From: Nephrocerus scutellatus
Lineage: Eukaryota > Arthropoda > Insecta > Diptera > Pipunculidae
NCBI GenBank assembly: GCA_947095585.1
Contig: OX352763.1
Location: 60,793,016-60,857,015 of the forward strand
Reading direction: 5' to 3'
DNA: 64,000 nt
This document shows positions 1 to 8,984 of the stretch, piece after piece. The notes beneath the pieces were generated by a model that did no database searches, was not told where the DNA came from, and saw nothing but the letters and a program-made list of their open reading frames with translations. How positions within the stretch are numbered: the first letter of the stretch is position 1; each line of letters begins with the position of its first letter. The position numbers were made by a program, and so were the translations under genes.

Positions 1-148
1 CGAGCCTTAAATTCGAAGATACACCGATAGCCATGGGATCCTCAGTTTCAACCTCGCGCATCCCGGTGTTCAGGCGACAATTAAGGCAATCACAGACCAG
101 TTCGTGTGGCGAGATCTCAAAAAAGACGCGAAAACAATGGTTCAGTGT
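1..148 (+). pseudogene. Copy A pol fragment, RNase H-integrase junction
   Basis: The window opens inside pol of copy A. The stretch corresponds to 8837-8984 of copy B and to the codons between RNase H and the integrase zinc-binding region seen intact in copy D. Compared with D it lacks about 80 nt, so the frame is broken, and the integrase is then interrupted at 148 by the large insertion. Confidence 0.85.
138..148 (+). repeat. Target-site duplication, left copy (insertion in copy A)
   Basis: The 11-mer TGGTTCAGTGT occurs here and at 3665-3675 on either side of the insertion. The uninterrupted integrase of copy D has it once (near 26020-26030). The same pair flanks the insertion in copies B (8974-8984, 12499-12509) and C (17847-17857, 20678-20688). 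An 11-bp duplication is longer than LTR elements usually make and would fit target-primed insertion, though one or two bases may be chance homology. Confidence 0.8.
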
Positions 149-268
149 GTTACGTCTACGTCCAGTTCAAAAAAAAAACAAACAAAGAAACACACTAAAT
201 ATTTTATAAACACTCACCTTCTTTTAAATCCCAAGCAATGAAGTTAGCAGTAATGCAGCATTGCAGCG

Positions 269-937
269 ATGGTATCTGAAAAGAAAGCAAAAGCAAAAGC
301 AGAATCTCAACTCTCAACTCTAAGGCAAGGCCAGAAATCAATACTTCAGTTCTTCGACGAAGTAGAACGCAAATTGACTTCTATAATAAACAAAGTTCTA
401 ATGTCTTACCAGACAAATACTTCTCTAGTGGAATCTCTTAACCAAAAGTATCGGCAGGACGCACTTCGCGTCTTCATTTCCGGACTTCGCAGACCCCTCT
501 GCACCACTCTTTTCTCCTGCAAACCGGCGGACCTACCTGCAGCTCTAGCCTTAGCGCAAGAATTAGAGACGAACCAGAACAGATACTATTTCGCTGAAAT
601 TTACAATAACGGACTAAACAGAGTTCCACCTAATCAGCCGAATACCAGACAAAATATAATCAGCACACAAAATCCGCAAAATCGCTGGCAACCACGAAAT
701 ATCGAACAACAAACCCCCGCAACAAACTTTAGGATCTTTAACCCACCACTTTCACAAAACATTCAACGGCAGCCTGCGAGCTCATTAAGTCGCAATTATG
801 AGCCACACCCTAATTCTCAAGCACGTCCAAACTATCGTCATATCAATCAGTATCCCCATCCCCAACCTCATTCAAACTTTCCTAACCCAGTTCAAGGTTC
901 CATCCTAAGAGCAAATTTGCCACCCTCAACAAAATAA
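269..937 (+). pseudogene. Errantivirus-like gag fragment (in insertion, copy A)
   Basis: An open frame of 222 codons from an ATG. Residues about 15-110 resemble the capsid region of Drosophila gypsy-type Gag proteins: an R-Q-G-x-x-S-I-x-x-F motif, then S-L-N-x-x-Y-R-Q-x-A-L-R-V-F-I-x-G-L, then C-K-P-A-D-L-P-A-A-L-A-L-A-Q-E-L. The rest is a low-complexity Pro/Asn/Gln-rich tail. The family's N-terminal half, protease and pol are missing, so this is a detached piece and not a working gene. It differs from the copy-B version by very few bases. Copy C has lost about 610 bp of it between short CTCAAC repeats. Confidence 0.65.
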
Positions 938-1244
938 AGTTCACTTACCTGTACAATGAGATAATCCTCAGCCGACGTCGAGTGCATGTGTAGAATGCAT
1001 GTGTAGAGAAAGTAAAACCAAAAATTGAAAAACATCATTCTATGACAAACATTAAAAGCATAGACGCGATATCTACTTCCCAAATAAATTTTCCTTTTTG
1101 GTAAAGTCAGAAATCGCGCCTCTATATTATAGGCTTACACTTACGTATTGATTTTGCACAGCACAGTACAGTGGAATTTGCCACCATTTCTGCATGCATG
1201 TAAAATGCATTGCATTTCCAATGTCCAATGGATTTCAGGGCCAG

Positions 1245-1266
1245 GGGCTGGATATTCCCCCAGCCC
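1245..1266. repeat. Short GC-rich hairpin in insertion
   Basis: GGGCTGG and CCAGCCC form a perfect 7-bp stem around an 8-nt loop in otherwise AT-rich DNA. It is followed by a long A-rich tract. The same hairpin is present in the copy B and C insertions (near 10080 and 18310). Role unknown. Confidence 0.5.
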
Positions 1267-1958
1267 TATCGACACTATATTTCTATGCCCGAATTAATAA
1301 ATAAAACAAAAAAAAAAACAAAAAAACCAACAAACAAACAAAAGAAATAAACAAGCGAAATATAAACAACAAAAAAACACAAAAGTCAAAGCACCCGATT
1401 TGACAACAAAAACAAATTACTGACTAATATCTGTCACTCGATATGTTGACATAAGTCATCTGTTCTAAATGGACTAGAGTGATTATAGAATGGCAAATGT
1501 TGGGGTAAAATTGGTTTTAGTGTTTGATGTGTATATATTAATGATTGTTTAAGTGTTGTATGATCGTTATTTATGTGTAGTGTTTATTAGTAATTGTGAT
1601 TTTTAAGTTTTGAGAAAAAAGGACAAAAATAAGACATGGCTTACGCACTATTTACGGAAAAAAAAGGAGAATACAAAGGACAAAATAATACTTAACACAT
1701 AAATAAATTCGAGAATGTTCGATAGGTGGATGATTTATGGCCAGCCGATAGAATAGGGTATTGAGAAGAGTTAGTTGGAAATTTATCATCGACAAGCATA
1801 GTCTACTCGAGAATTAAATTCGATAAAGCTTTACTAAGAAAAGTTGTTTTTTGCATTAAGAAAAGGAAATTTTAAATTTCAAAGTTTTTTTAGCAAGCAA
1901 GCATTTTCAAATAGCATTCAAATCGAAGAGTTTATTAGAAAAGTTAAAAAGTTAAAAA

Positions 1959-2350
1959 GTTACTTATTAACAAAAAGGAAATTTTATTTCCGCAGGTTTT
2001 TTGTGCTGAAATAATAAGTGTAGTGTAGTGTAGTAGAGTGTGTAAAATCAGTTCTTTTAAAAAAGGCTGCACGTAGAGAACCGCCATATTGCAAAACTAA
2101 AGATTTTCAAATTACAATTCAATTTCAAAAGTTTTACTGGAGATTTATAATAATTAAAAAGTTACTTATTAACAAAAAGGAAATTTTATTTCCACAGGTT
2201 TTTTTGTGCTGAAATAATAAGTGGATAGTAGAGTGTGTAAAATCAGTTCTTTTAAAAAAGGCTGCACGTAGAGAACCGCCATATTGCAAAACTAAAGATT
2301 TTCAAATTACAATTCAATTTCAAAAGTTTTACTGGAGATTTATAATAATA
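1959..2350. repeat. 202-bp tandem duplication inside the insertion (copy A)
   Basis: Two adjacent copies, starting with GTTACTTATT at 1959 and 2161, are nearly identical. Both contain GGAAATTTTATTTCC and a splice-acceptor-like TTTATTTCCRCAG. The pair is present in all three insertions (10794 onward, 19014 onward), so it pre-dates the array duplication. Confidence 0.8.
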
Positions 2351-2518
2351 ATAAGTACGTAAAAACCAGTTTAAACAAGCCGCGTATAAAAAAACCGCCA
2401 TTTTATTCGTAAATCCAAAAATAAAAATTTTTAAGATCTTTCCTTTGAAACAATTCACTTAAAGTGAAAAAGTACAATCTTAAAGTACGAGTGCGCAAAA
2501 TCAATTTTAGAAAGTGTT

Positions 2519-2812
2519 GTGTCCAATCAAACAAAATTAAACCCAAAAGGCTTAGTTCCCAAAACTTTGCGAAGTCGTGTTAGTGTGCTAAACGGTTTAA
2601 ATGGGATTATATATCGCCACAGTTCTTCGAAAATAATTCACGATAGTAAAAAGGTGCGAACGCATTTTAAAGTGCAGAAATACTTGAATCTTCAGTATAT
2701 CAAAGACAAGAACCGTCGAGTAGTAAAAATAAACTTAATCGAATATAACACTCAAGCAAAGTTCTACATTCAGAAAGGAAAAAGAGGGAAATCTTCTCGA
2801 ACCGCAGATTGA
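2519..2812 (+). other. 97-codon frame without ATG (insertion, copy A)
   Basis: A basic, Lys/Arg/Tyr-rich frame with no ATG, conserved at 11354-11647 (copy B). In copy C (19517-19828) a small deletion fuses it to a different N-terminus while the last 70 or so codons stay the same. I recognise no family. The long homology between copies reflects duplication and is not evidence of selection. It may be non-coding. Confidence 0.2.
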
Positions 2813-2975
2813 GTTTTTTTTTATTCATGAAATTGAGTTTTTTTTAAATTTAAAAGTTTTTACTTTTTTTTTTTTTAGTTTTATCAAACTTTAAATCTAG
2901 TTTACCTTTTTTTGAGTTTTTTTTTGAATTAAATATAAACTAAAATTGAGTTTTCACTATTTTGAGTTTTTTTTA
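2810..2975 (+). repeat. GAG-T(7-9) T-rich tract (insertion, copy A)
   Basis: Several GAG or TAG followed by 7-13 T residues recur at irregular 15-60 bp spacing, making a strongly strand-asymmetric, T-rich stretch. Equivalents lie near 11640-11805 and 19825-19990, with small length changes in the T runs as expected from slippage. Confidence 0.5.
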
Positions 2976-3065
2976 TTTTAACTTACATTTACATAATTTC
3001 GTTTAGTGTAAACTGCAATTAGTAGTTGCCAATTTAATTATTCTCATTAACCAACTTTGCTGCAG

Positions 3066-3119
3066 GTAATTTAATCGAAATCATGCCGGCAGGATCTCCT
3101 TGAGAAAAAAAACTACCAA
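3066..3119 (+). other. Possible 54-nt mini-exon (insertion, copy A)
   Basis: A good acceptor (TTTGCTGCAG) directly precedes, and a consensus donor (GTAAGTG at 3120) directly follows, a 54-nt stretch containing a six-codon ATG frame ending in TGA. The arrangement is preserved in copies B and C (near 11900 and 20080). It could be a 5'-UTR exon of a captured transcript. Only the splice-like signals are seen. Confidence 0.25.
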
Positions 3120-3664
3120 GTAAGTGTAATTTACATAATTTTTATTCATTTCCTTTTTGCTACTAATGGCAGTATATGACAAATTTTACTTTTGAATTTT
3201 TAAGTTTTTTTGGAAAAGAAAAAAGTTTTCATTTGTAAATATTTCTTTCTTTTATATATATATTTACATTTTTAATTGAATTTTTATTTTGAATTCATTT
3301 ATAACTTTTGTTGTTAAACAAATACACATTATATATATATATATCCTTTAATTTTAAATTTTCATATTTTATTTTAATTTTTTTTATTTGAAGTCCTTTT
3401 TAATAAAAAGTAATACATGTATTTACAAATTGAAAATATAAATACGTGACTTCTTATTGCCGTTGCCCATTGGGTGGGAGGCATAATTCCTTTTTTTATA
3501 TTTTTTTATTGATCCTCACCATGAGTGAGTAGATCAAGCTGGCTGTAGGTGTGTGGCTGGGGTTGTTGATCCCACGGTGATTTTTCTAGGCGCTTTTCAG
3601 ATGACGACGTGACGGCGTGATAATATGTGCGGAAATAAAATTTCCTTTTTGTGCCCAGTGGTTT

Positions 3665-4771
3665 TGGTTCAGTGTTGTGTAGCGTGCCAACGTGCTAAGG
3701 TTAGCCGACACACAGTTAGCCCACTGGGTAACTACGCACCAGTCATTGAACGTTTTACGGAAATCCACTTGGATCTCGTCGGACCGCTTCCAATGTCAGA
3801 AGGTCACCGTTATTGTGCCACACTCATTGATCGCTATACCAGATGGATCGAAGTGATTCCGATCCCGGACATCAAGGCCGAAACAGTCGCCGTCGCCATT
3901 TACGCGCAATGGATATCACGCTATGGAGTTCCTGCAATTGTAGTAACCGATCAGGGCTCACAATTTGAATCCGAGTTGTTCGCGGAGTTTTCAAAATTAT
4001 TGGGATTCCAACACAGGCGTACCACGGCGTACAATCCTAAAAGTAATGGGTTTATAGAGCGACTTCATCGCACTTTGAAAGCGGCCATAATGTGCTACGA
4101 GCACACAAGCTGGACGATGGTTTTGCCGTCCATTTGGCTTGGGCTTCGCACTACATATCACGAGGATTTTAAGACGATATCAGCGGAGTTGGTTTTTGGG
4201 GAGCAGATCCGGCTGCCCAGCCAACTATTAACTGACAACAAGGCGTCTTTGCCCCAATGCGAGTTCGTGAAAGGCTTGCGCAGCCATTTCGAAACTATTC
4301 GGCCATCTCCACCTTCACGTCACTGCGCTCAGAAGATTTTCGTTTCAAAGGAACTGATCTAATGAAAACGTGGGAACATACGTTTTCATTAGATCAGACT
4401 TCGTTAGAAAATCGCTCCAGCTGCCATATAAGGGTCCTTTTCAGGTCATATCAAGGAACGAAAAAGCTTTCGCACTACTAGTCAAGGGTAAACAATGCAA
4501 CGTGTCGATAGACCGACTCAAACCATGCTTCGTAGAACATGAAGGCGAAATTTTAAGTCCATCAACGGTCCATCAAAGGGCCGAATCAAGCTCAACACCT
4601 CAATCGTTTACATCATTAACCAGTCCAACGCCAGACGAAGGGACTCGTAGGGTCCACTTCGGTTCTAACCCCGCTTCAATCGTTCAAGCATCTGAATCGG
4701 CCGGCCAACGACCACTAGAGTCGGGCGACAAACTAAACTGCCCTCTCGTTTCGCAACATCGTGAATCTAGT
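3665..4771 (+). pseudogene. Copy A integrase and pol C-terminus
   Basis: The integrase resumes after the insertion with the last Cys pair of the zinc-binding region (C-C-V-A-C), then the catalytic core: H-L-D-L-V-G-P (first Asp), V-V-T-D-Q-G-S-Q-F (second Asp), and Y-N-P-K-S-N-G-F-I-E-R (Glu). The frame is open from 3625 to 4362. It stops at an inverted duplication (4355-4396) and continues in another frame from 4370 through the usual C-terminal region. The last 30 or so codons are shifted compared with copies E and F. The enzyme would lack its N-terminus. Confidence 0.85.
4355..4396. repeat. 17-bp perfect inverted repeat, 8-nt loop (copy A)
   Basis: The arms at 4355-4371 and 4380-4396 are exact reverse complements. 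Copy D has only the right arm with its original left flank, so the left arm in A, B and C is an inverted copy of the right one that replaced about 14 nt. It introduces the stop that truncates the integrase frame. Confidence 0.85.
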
Positions 4772-4781
4772 GATTCACTAG
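4761..4781. repeat. Palindrome where the polypurine tract is expected
   Basis: Immediately 5' of the LTR lies CTAGTGA-T-TCACTAG, overlapping GTGAATC-TAGT-GATTCAC. No purine run is visible in the preceding 60 bases. The same sequence precedes every LTR of the array (13595, 21774, 27010, 30768, 34429). Confidence 0.6.
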
Positions 4782-5096
4782 TGTGTGGCGTTCACACCGA
4801 CAGCGACGTTTTATTTATCCATGAGTTGAATTTCCACTCGTGTAAACACAGTGTAAAGAAGTTGAATTGAGTTGAATTTCCACTCGTGTAAACGAGTGTA
4901 AGAAAGAAACAAAAGAGTAGAAGAAAAAACCGTTTGTGCAACAGACGGATTCAGTCGATCAGATACTACCTTTCCAGTCGCTTTCGTTTTTTGTTGATTT
5001 TTTGTTGTGATCGCCGGTGGTCAATAATAATTGAGCCACAATAATTATCATAGTTCATCCAGGAACCTGGCGTATTTACGACCATCGAGGACTACA
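4782..5096 (+). repeat. LTR 1, between copies A and B (315 bp)
   Basis: It begins TGTGTGGCG and ends CTACA, three bases before the primer-binding site. It lacks an internal segment of about 115 bp that is present in LTRs 4-6, a deletion shared with LTR 2. It serves as 3' LTR of A and 5' LTR of B, with no second LTR or target duplication between them. The left end is set by comparison and by the TG start, since no polypurine tract marks it. Confidence 0.8.
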
Positions 5097-5099
5097 TAT

Positions 5100-5117
5100 T
5101 GGTGACCCCGACGTGAT
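5100..5117 (+). other. Primer-binding site, tRNA-Trp (copy B)
   Basis: The 18 bases TGGTGACCCCGACGTGAT match the reverse complement of the 3' end of insect tRNA-Trp including CCA, as known for CsRn1-group elements. It lies three bases after the LTR. Confidence 0.85.
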
Positions 5118-5909
5118 CCGTGCAAAAATCTGTACCGATTACAAATACACGCTGGAAATATAAAAATCGATCGACCACGCGGTTTAACATAACCAACCAC
5201 CTTATTAAATTTTAATCAGGAGCCATCGAGCATTTTGGAGCTCAAAATTATATATTTTGCGAAAAATTCAGCTGCCGGATTAACTGCCCTAGGGCCATCC
5301 AGAAGAATTTTTTTCCAATATTTGGGGCGCTACCACACCAAATCAACGGGTATTCAACAACATTATTCAACATCGATTGCCATTAGGTACTGCGACGTCA
5401 TCCACGCATTTGAAGAATCATCAAGCTGTATCAGTAATTTGGTAAGCTACTCATTGTTCTTTTTACACGTATATTGTAAACTCGCGTGGAGTTTCCGCTC
5501 AATTCAGTAATTTGGTAAGCTACTCATTGTTCTTTTTACACGTATATTGTAAACTCGCGTGGAGGTTCCGCTCAATTCAACTCTGGTAACCATCCTGTTT
5601 AATTTTTTTGTTTTTTTATATACACCGTGAAATTATTTTTGTGTGTATAACTTAATATACCGCAGTTCTCCTCATTTTCTTTTACTTTTTGCGTATGATT
5701 TACTTCCGCTCCGCGTTTGAGCATTGTATTCTGTTCTTACGTGTGTCGAGCGGTGTGAACGCTCCAACATACTATCCCAAAAAGTAGGGGAAACATTTTT
5801 TTTTGCTTTTGCGGCGAGACTAATCGTGTGTTGTTGCTGCCGACGGCCGCTGGTCCTTTTAGTGTGTGTGAATAATTTTTCGGGTGATTAATTTAAACAA
5901 CTTCATATT
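5118..5909 (+). other. Untranslated leader of copy B
   Basis: About 790 bp with no coding sequence. It contains a 73-bp tandem duplication (5432-5504 and 5505-5577) shared by copies B, C and D but single in E, F and G. Each half contains TTTGGTAAGCT, a possible splice donor. The 91-codon frame starting at 5235 lacks ATG and is not considered a gene. Confidence 0.7.
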
Positions 5910-6988
5910 ATGGCTACCAACGAGGCGAGACGGACTTAGGCACCGAAACCACGCCCAACCGCATAGAATTTACTGTTGGACAAGAGCGTGAACTTGAGGC
6001 GCGTGTTGCGGCGCGGGTTAAAGAAGCGATGGCCGAACTCATCGCCACCCAAAACCATTTTCAGTTACCACTGAACCCGCCATCTGCTCGCTTATGCAAT
6101 GCAAATACGAACAAATCCGCTACAAGTCCAAAGGATGATAAATTCACAGAATCGGTTACCAAGGCGGACGCCTACATTGCACACGTGGCTGTCAAGTTGG
6201 CCCCACTTAATTTTCAAGATCCGCGCGTTTGGTTTCATATGGTCGAGTCACAGTTCGAATTGGCTGGTATCATTAATGAAGCGACTAAATACAACCATGT
6301 CGTGAGCTCATTGAGCGATCGGGTATCAGGCGATTTGACGGATGCATTTCTTGGTCCTAGATCAACAACGCCATATTCGGATTTAAAGAACGCAATCATA
6401 TCCCGTTTTAGTGAGTCGAAAAATACACGAATTCACCGGTTATTACAGGGCTTCAAATTAGGTGACATGAAGCCGTCACAGCTACTACGCAAGCTCAAGT
6501 CACATGCCGGCACTGAAATACCCGACGATTTCATTAAAACGATTTGGTCCAAGCGACTTCCGCTACGAATGCATGAGGTGTTGTCCCCAATGTCCAATGA
6601 TGTGGATACCGATAGATTAGCAGAATTAGCCGATCGGGTAATGGAAACCAATATACAATCGCAGGCATTCGCCATTGATTCAAACCCTTCACGGACCACG
6701 GTTGCCCCTACATCAACCGAAGAGACGGTTTCGACACAACTAAACGAAATCTTCCGTCGCTTGGACGCTATTGATCTTTCGTTTAATCGCAATCGCAGCG
6801 CCAACAGATATCGTTCCCCGAGCAACTCACGAGGGCCTACTCAGACCCCTGAACCAGAGATTCCACTCAATGAATCGTCTAGTGCTAGCCCTCCACGCAT
6901 TTGTTATTATCATCGCCGGTTCCGTGATAAGGCCCGTAATTGTAATCCAGCGTGCCCACAGTGGGCCGAATTCAAATCAAAAAACTAA
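5910..6988 (+). pseudogene. Copy B gag
   Basis: This is the structural Gag of the CsRn1-type element. The original ATG (5910) is followed by a 4-nt deletion relative to copy G that brings in a stop after nine codons. The frame reopens and an internal ATG at 6029 would give 319 residues. Visible parts are the capsid-like core (L-N-F-Q-D-P-R-V-W-F near residue 60, then K-Y-N-H-V-V, then L-G-D-M-K-P-S-Q-L-L-R), an Arg/Ser/Pro-rich linker, and the terminal finger C-Y-Y-H ... C-N-P-A-C-P-Q-W. The Gag end overlaps the protease frame by 37 nt in a different phase. Confidence 0.85.
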
Positions 6989-8984
6989 ATAGTCTGGCGC
7001 AATCGGCGACATGCTCCGGACCTTCATCGAATAGTCGCCTTAAAGTTTACGACATTTTAACGAACCGACAATACCTAATAGACACGGGAGCAGACATTTC
7101 AGTGGTACCACCTTTGCCTAGCGATCGCTACAAACAGGATACCAATTTCACCCGCCAATGGTTCGTACATCAAAACGTTCGGCAAACGTCTGACCAGCCT
7201 CGATCTCGGCCTAAGAAGGAAATTTACATGGACCTTCGTCATCGCTGACGTGACCATGCCTATAATAGGGTCAGATTTTCTAAACCACACTGGTCTATTG
7301 GTGGATATTCAGCACCACAGATTAATCGATCCATTGACTCAATTAAGTGCCATAGCATCCATCGTAAGTATAGACGTTCCGATTCCGACTATTCGCGTTA
7401 TTGATACCGAGACTATTATGTTGCCATTATTGAACGAATTTAAGGATATTACGGTCAATACGCAGATCAACCGGCCGATGCAGCATCCACCCACGCGGTC
7501 AACCCACGTTCGCCAAGCAACGACGTCTAAATACCGAGAAATTAGAAATTGCGAAGAAAGAATTCGCATTCATGATTGAACAGGGTATTTGTAGACGGTC
7601 GGAGAGTCCTTGGGCGAGCCTTTTACATCTTGTACAAAAGAAAAACGGCGATTATCGCGCATTAAATAACATCACTGTACCGGATAGATATCCTATCCCT
7701 TACATGCATGATTTTACACATCAATTACATGGTGCCAAATATTTCTCAACACTCGACTTGGTTAGGGCCTATCATCAGATACCCATTGACGAAGCTGACA
7801 TTCCCAAAACGGCCATTTCCACTCCGTTCGGCCTGTTTGAGTTCGTTAGAATGACATTTGGTCTTCGCAATGCCGGTAACATATTTCGGCGGTTCATGCA
7901 CACCACGCTCCAAAGCCTGGACTTTTGTTTCAGCTATTTGGATAATATTTAGGTGGCGTCCGCTTCGCTCGATGAGCATCTCGAGCATCTTCGTGTACTA
8001 TTCACTCGTTTACAAAGTGCCGGACTCATAATTAACACGGACAAATGTTGTTTCGCTGAAACCAAGCTCAAGTTTTTAAGCCACGAAGTATCTGCGGCAG
8101 GATTAAAACCGCTTCCTGAGCGCCTTGCCGACGACTGTTAAGCAGCTCCGACGATTTCTCGGCATGCTTAACTTCTACCGCACATTTATTCCGCACGCAG
8201 CAGGAACACAGTCGATGTTGAGCGAATATTTATAAGGTAGCAAGAAAAACGACAATCGTGTAATCGAATGGTCGGATCAGGCACGTGATGCCTTCGATTT
8301 ATCCAAGCGGCAATTATGCGAGGCCGTGATGTTAAGCCATCCTTCGTCACTCGCGCAGCTCGCGATAATGGTCGACGCATCTGACACAGCTATGGGCGCC
8401 GTAATTCAGCAACAGAGTGGCGAACTCGTAAACAACAGCATCATCTGGGAACCGTTACAATTTTTTTCGGTTAAGCTCACGCCGACGCAGCAACGTTATA
8501 GTGCTTATGACCGTGAATTGCTGGCCGCATATTCCGCCTTTACACGATTTCGGCATTTGGTGGAAGGTCGAAGATTTATATTGTTTACCGATCACAAGCC
8601 TTAGACCTTTGCGTTTTTACAGAATTCAGCGAAAGCGTCCCCTCGACAATTCCGTTACTTGGATTTTATCGGGCAATTTACCACCGATATCAGGCATATA
8701 TCGGGCCGCGATAATGTGGTCGCTGACGCCTTATCTCGTGTCGAGACAATCGAGATGACGTCATCCATCTATTATGACGCAATCGCTGAAGCTCAGCGCG
8801 CCGACGACGAATTCAATAAGTTACGTGAATCCGACTCGAGCCTTAAATTCGAAGATACACCGATAGCCATGGGATCCTCAGTTTCAACCTCGCGCATCCC
8901 GGTGTTCAGGCGACAATTAAGGCAATCACAGACCAGTTCGTGTGGCGAGATCTCAAAAAAGACGCGAAAACAATGGTTCAGTGT
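6952..8984 (+). pseudogene. Copy B pol, protease-RT-RNase H
   Basis: Fragments of one pol frame in three phases. The protease site is [10 protein letters not shown] (about 7075). An 8-nt deletion near 7150 then shifts the frame. RT begins near 7572 and reads to Y-L-D-N-I followed by TAG (7950-7952), so the second catalytic Asp is Asn. Relative to E-G it lacks 18 nt early in RT and has lost 9 nt near 7413. A further internal deletion lies near 8120. RNase H (8326-8604) keeps V-D-A-S, Y-D-R-E-L and T-D-H-K-P but ends at TAG. The integrase start follows and meets the insertion at 8984. Confidence 0.85.

Larger units (their letters stand above)
149..3664. mobile_element. Unclassified 3.5-kb insertion in copy A integrase
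   Basis: An AT-rich segment splitting the integrase. In order it holds an errantivirus-like gag fragment (269-937), a short hairpin (1245-1266), an A-rich tract (about 1300-1420), a 202-bp tandem duplication (1959-2350), a 97-codon frame without ATG, a run of GAG-T(7-9) motifs (2810-2970) and a pyrimidine-rich right part. I see no LTR pair, terminal inverted repeats or terminal poly(A), so the class is undecided. The 11-bp flanking duplication shows it entered as one unit or was completed before the 8.8-kb duplication, because copies A, B and C carry it at the same base. Confidence 0.7.

Noticed and set aside
2519..2812. Small conserved gene in the insertion
   Set aside because: It has no ATG, its N-terminus differs in copy C because of a deletion, and its conservation is no higher than that of the surrounding non-coding DNA. 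It is kept only as a low-confidence open frame.
149..3664. Helitron or DNA transposon as the class of the large insertion
   Set aside because: There is no CTRR end with hairpin and no terminal inverted repeats, and the 11-bp duplication is unlike Helitron insertion, which makes none.
5235..5510. 91-codon frame in the leader, repeated in copies B, C, D and F
   Set aside because: It has no ATG start, lies between the primer site and gag, and includes the 73-bp duplication. Its repetition is explained by array duplication.
6433..6825. 130-codon minus-strand frame opposite gag, seen in most copies
   Set aside because: It is an antisense shadow of gag with no recognisable domain; the plus strand shows clear Gag motifs.
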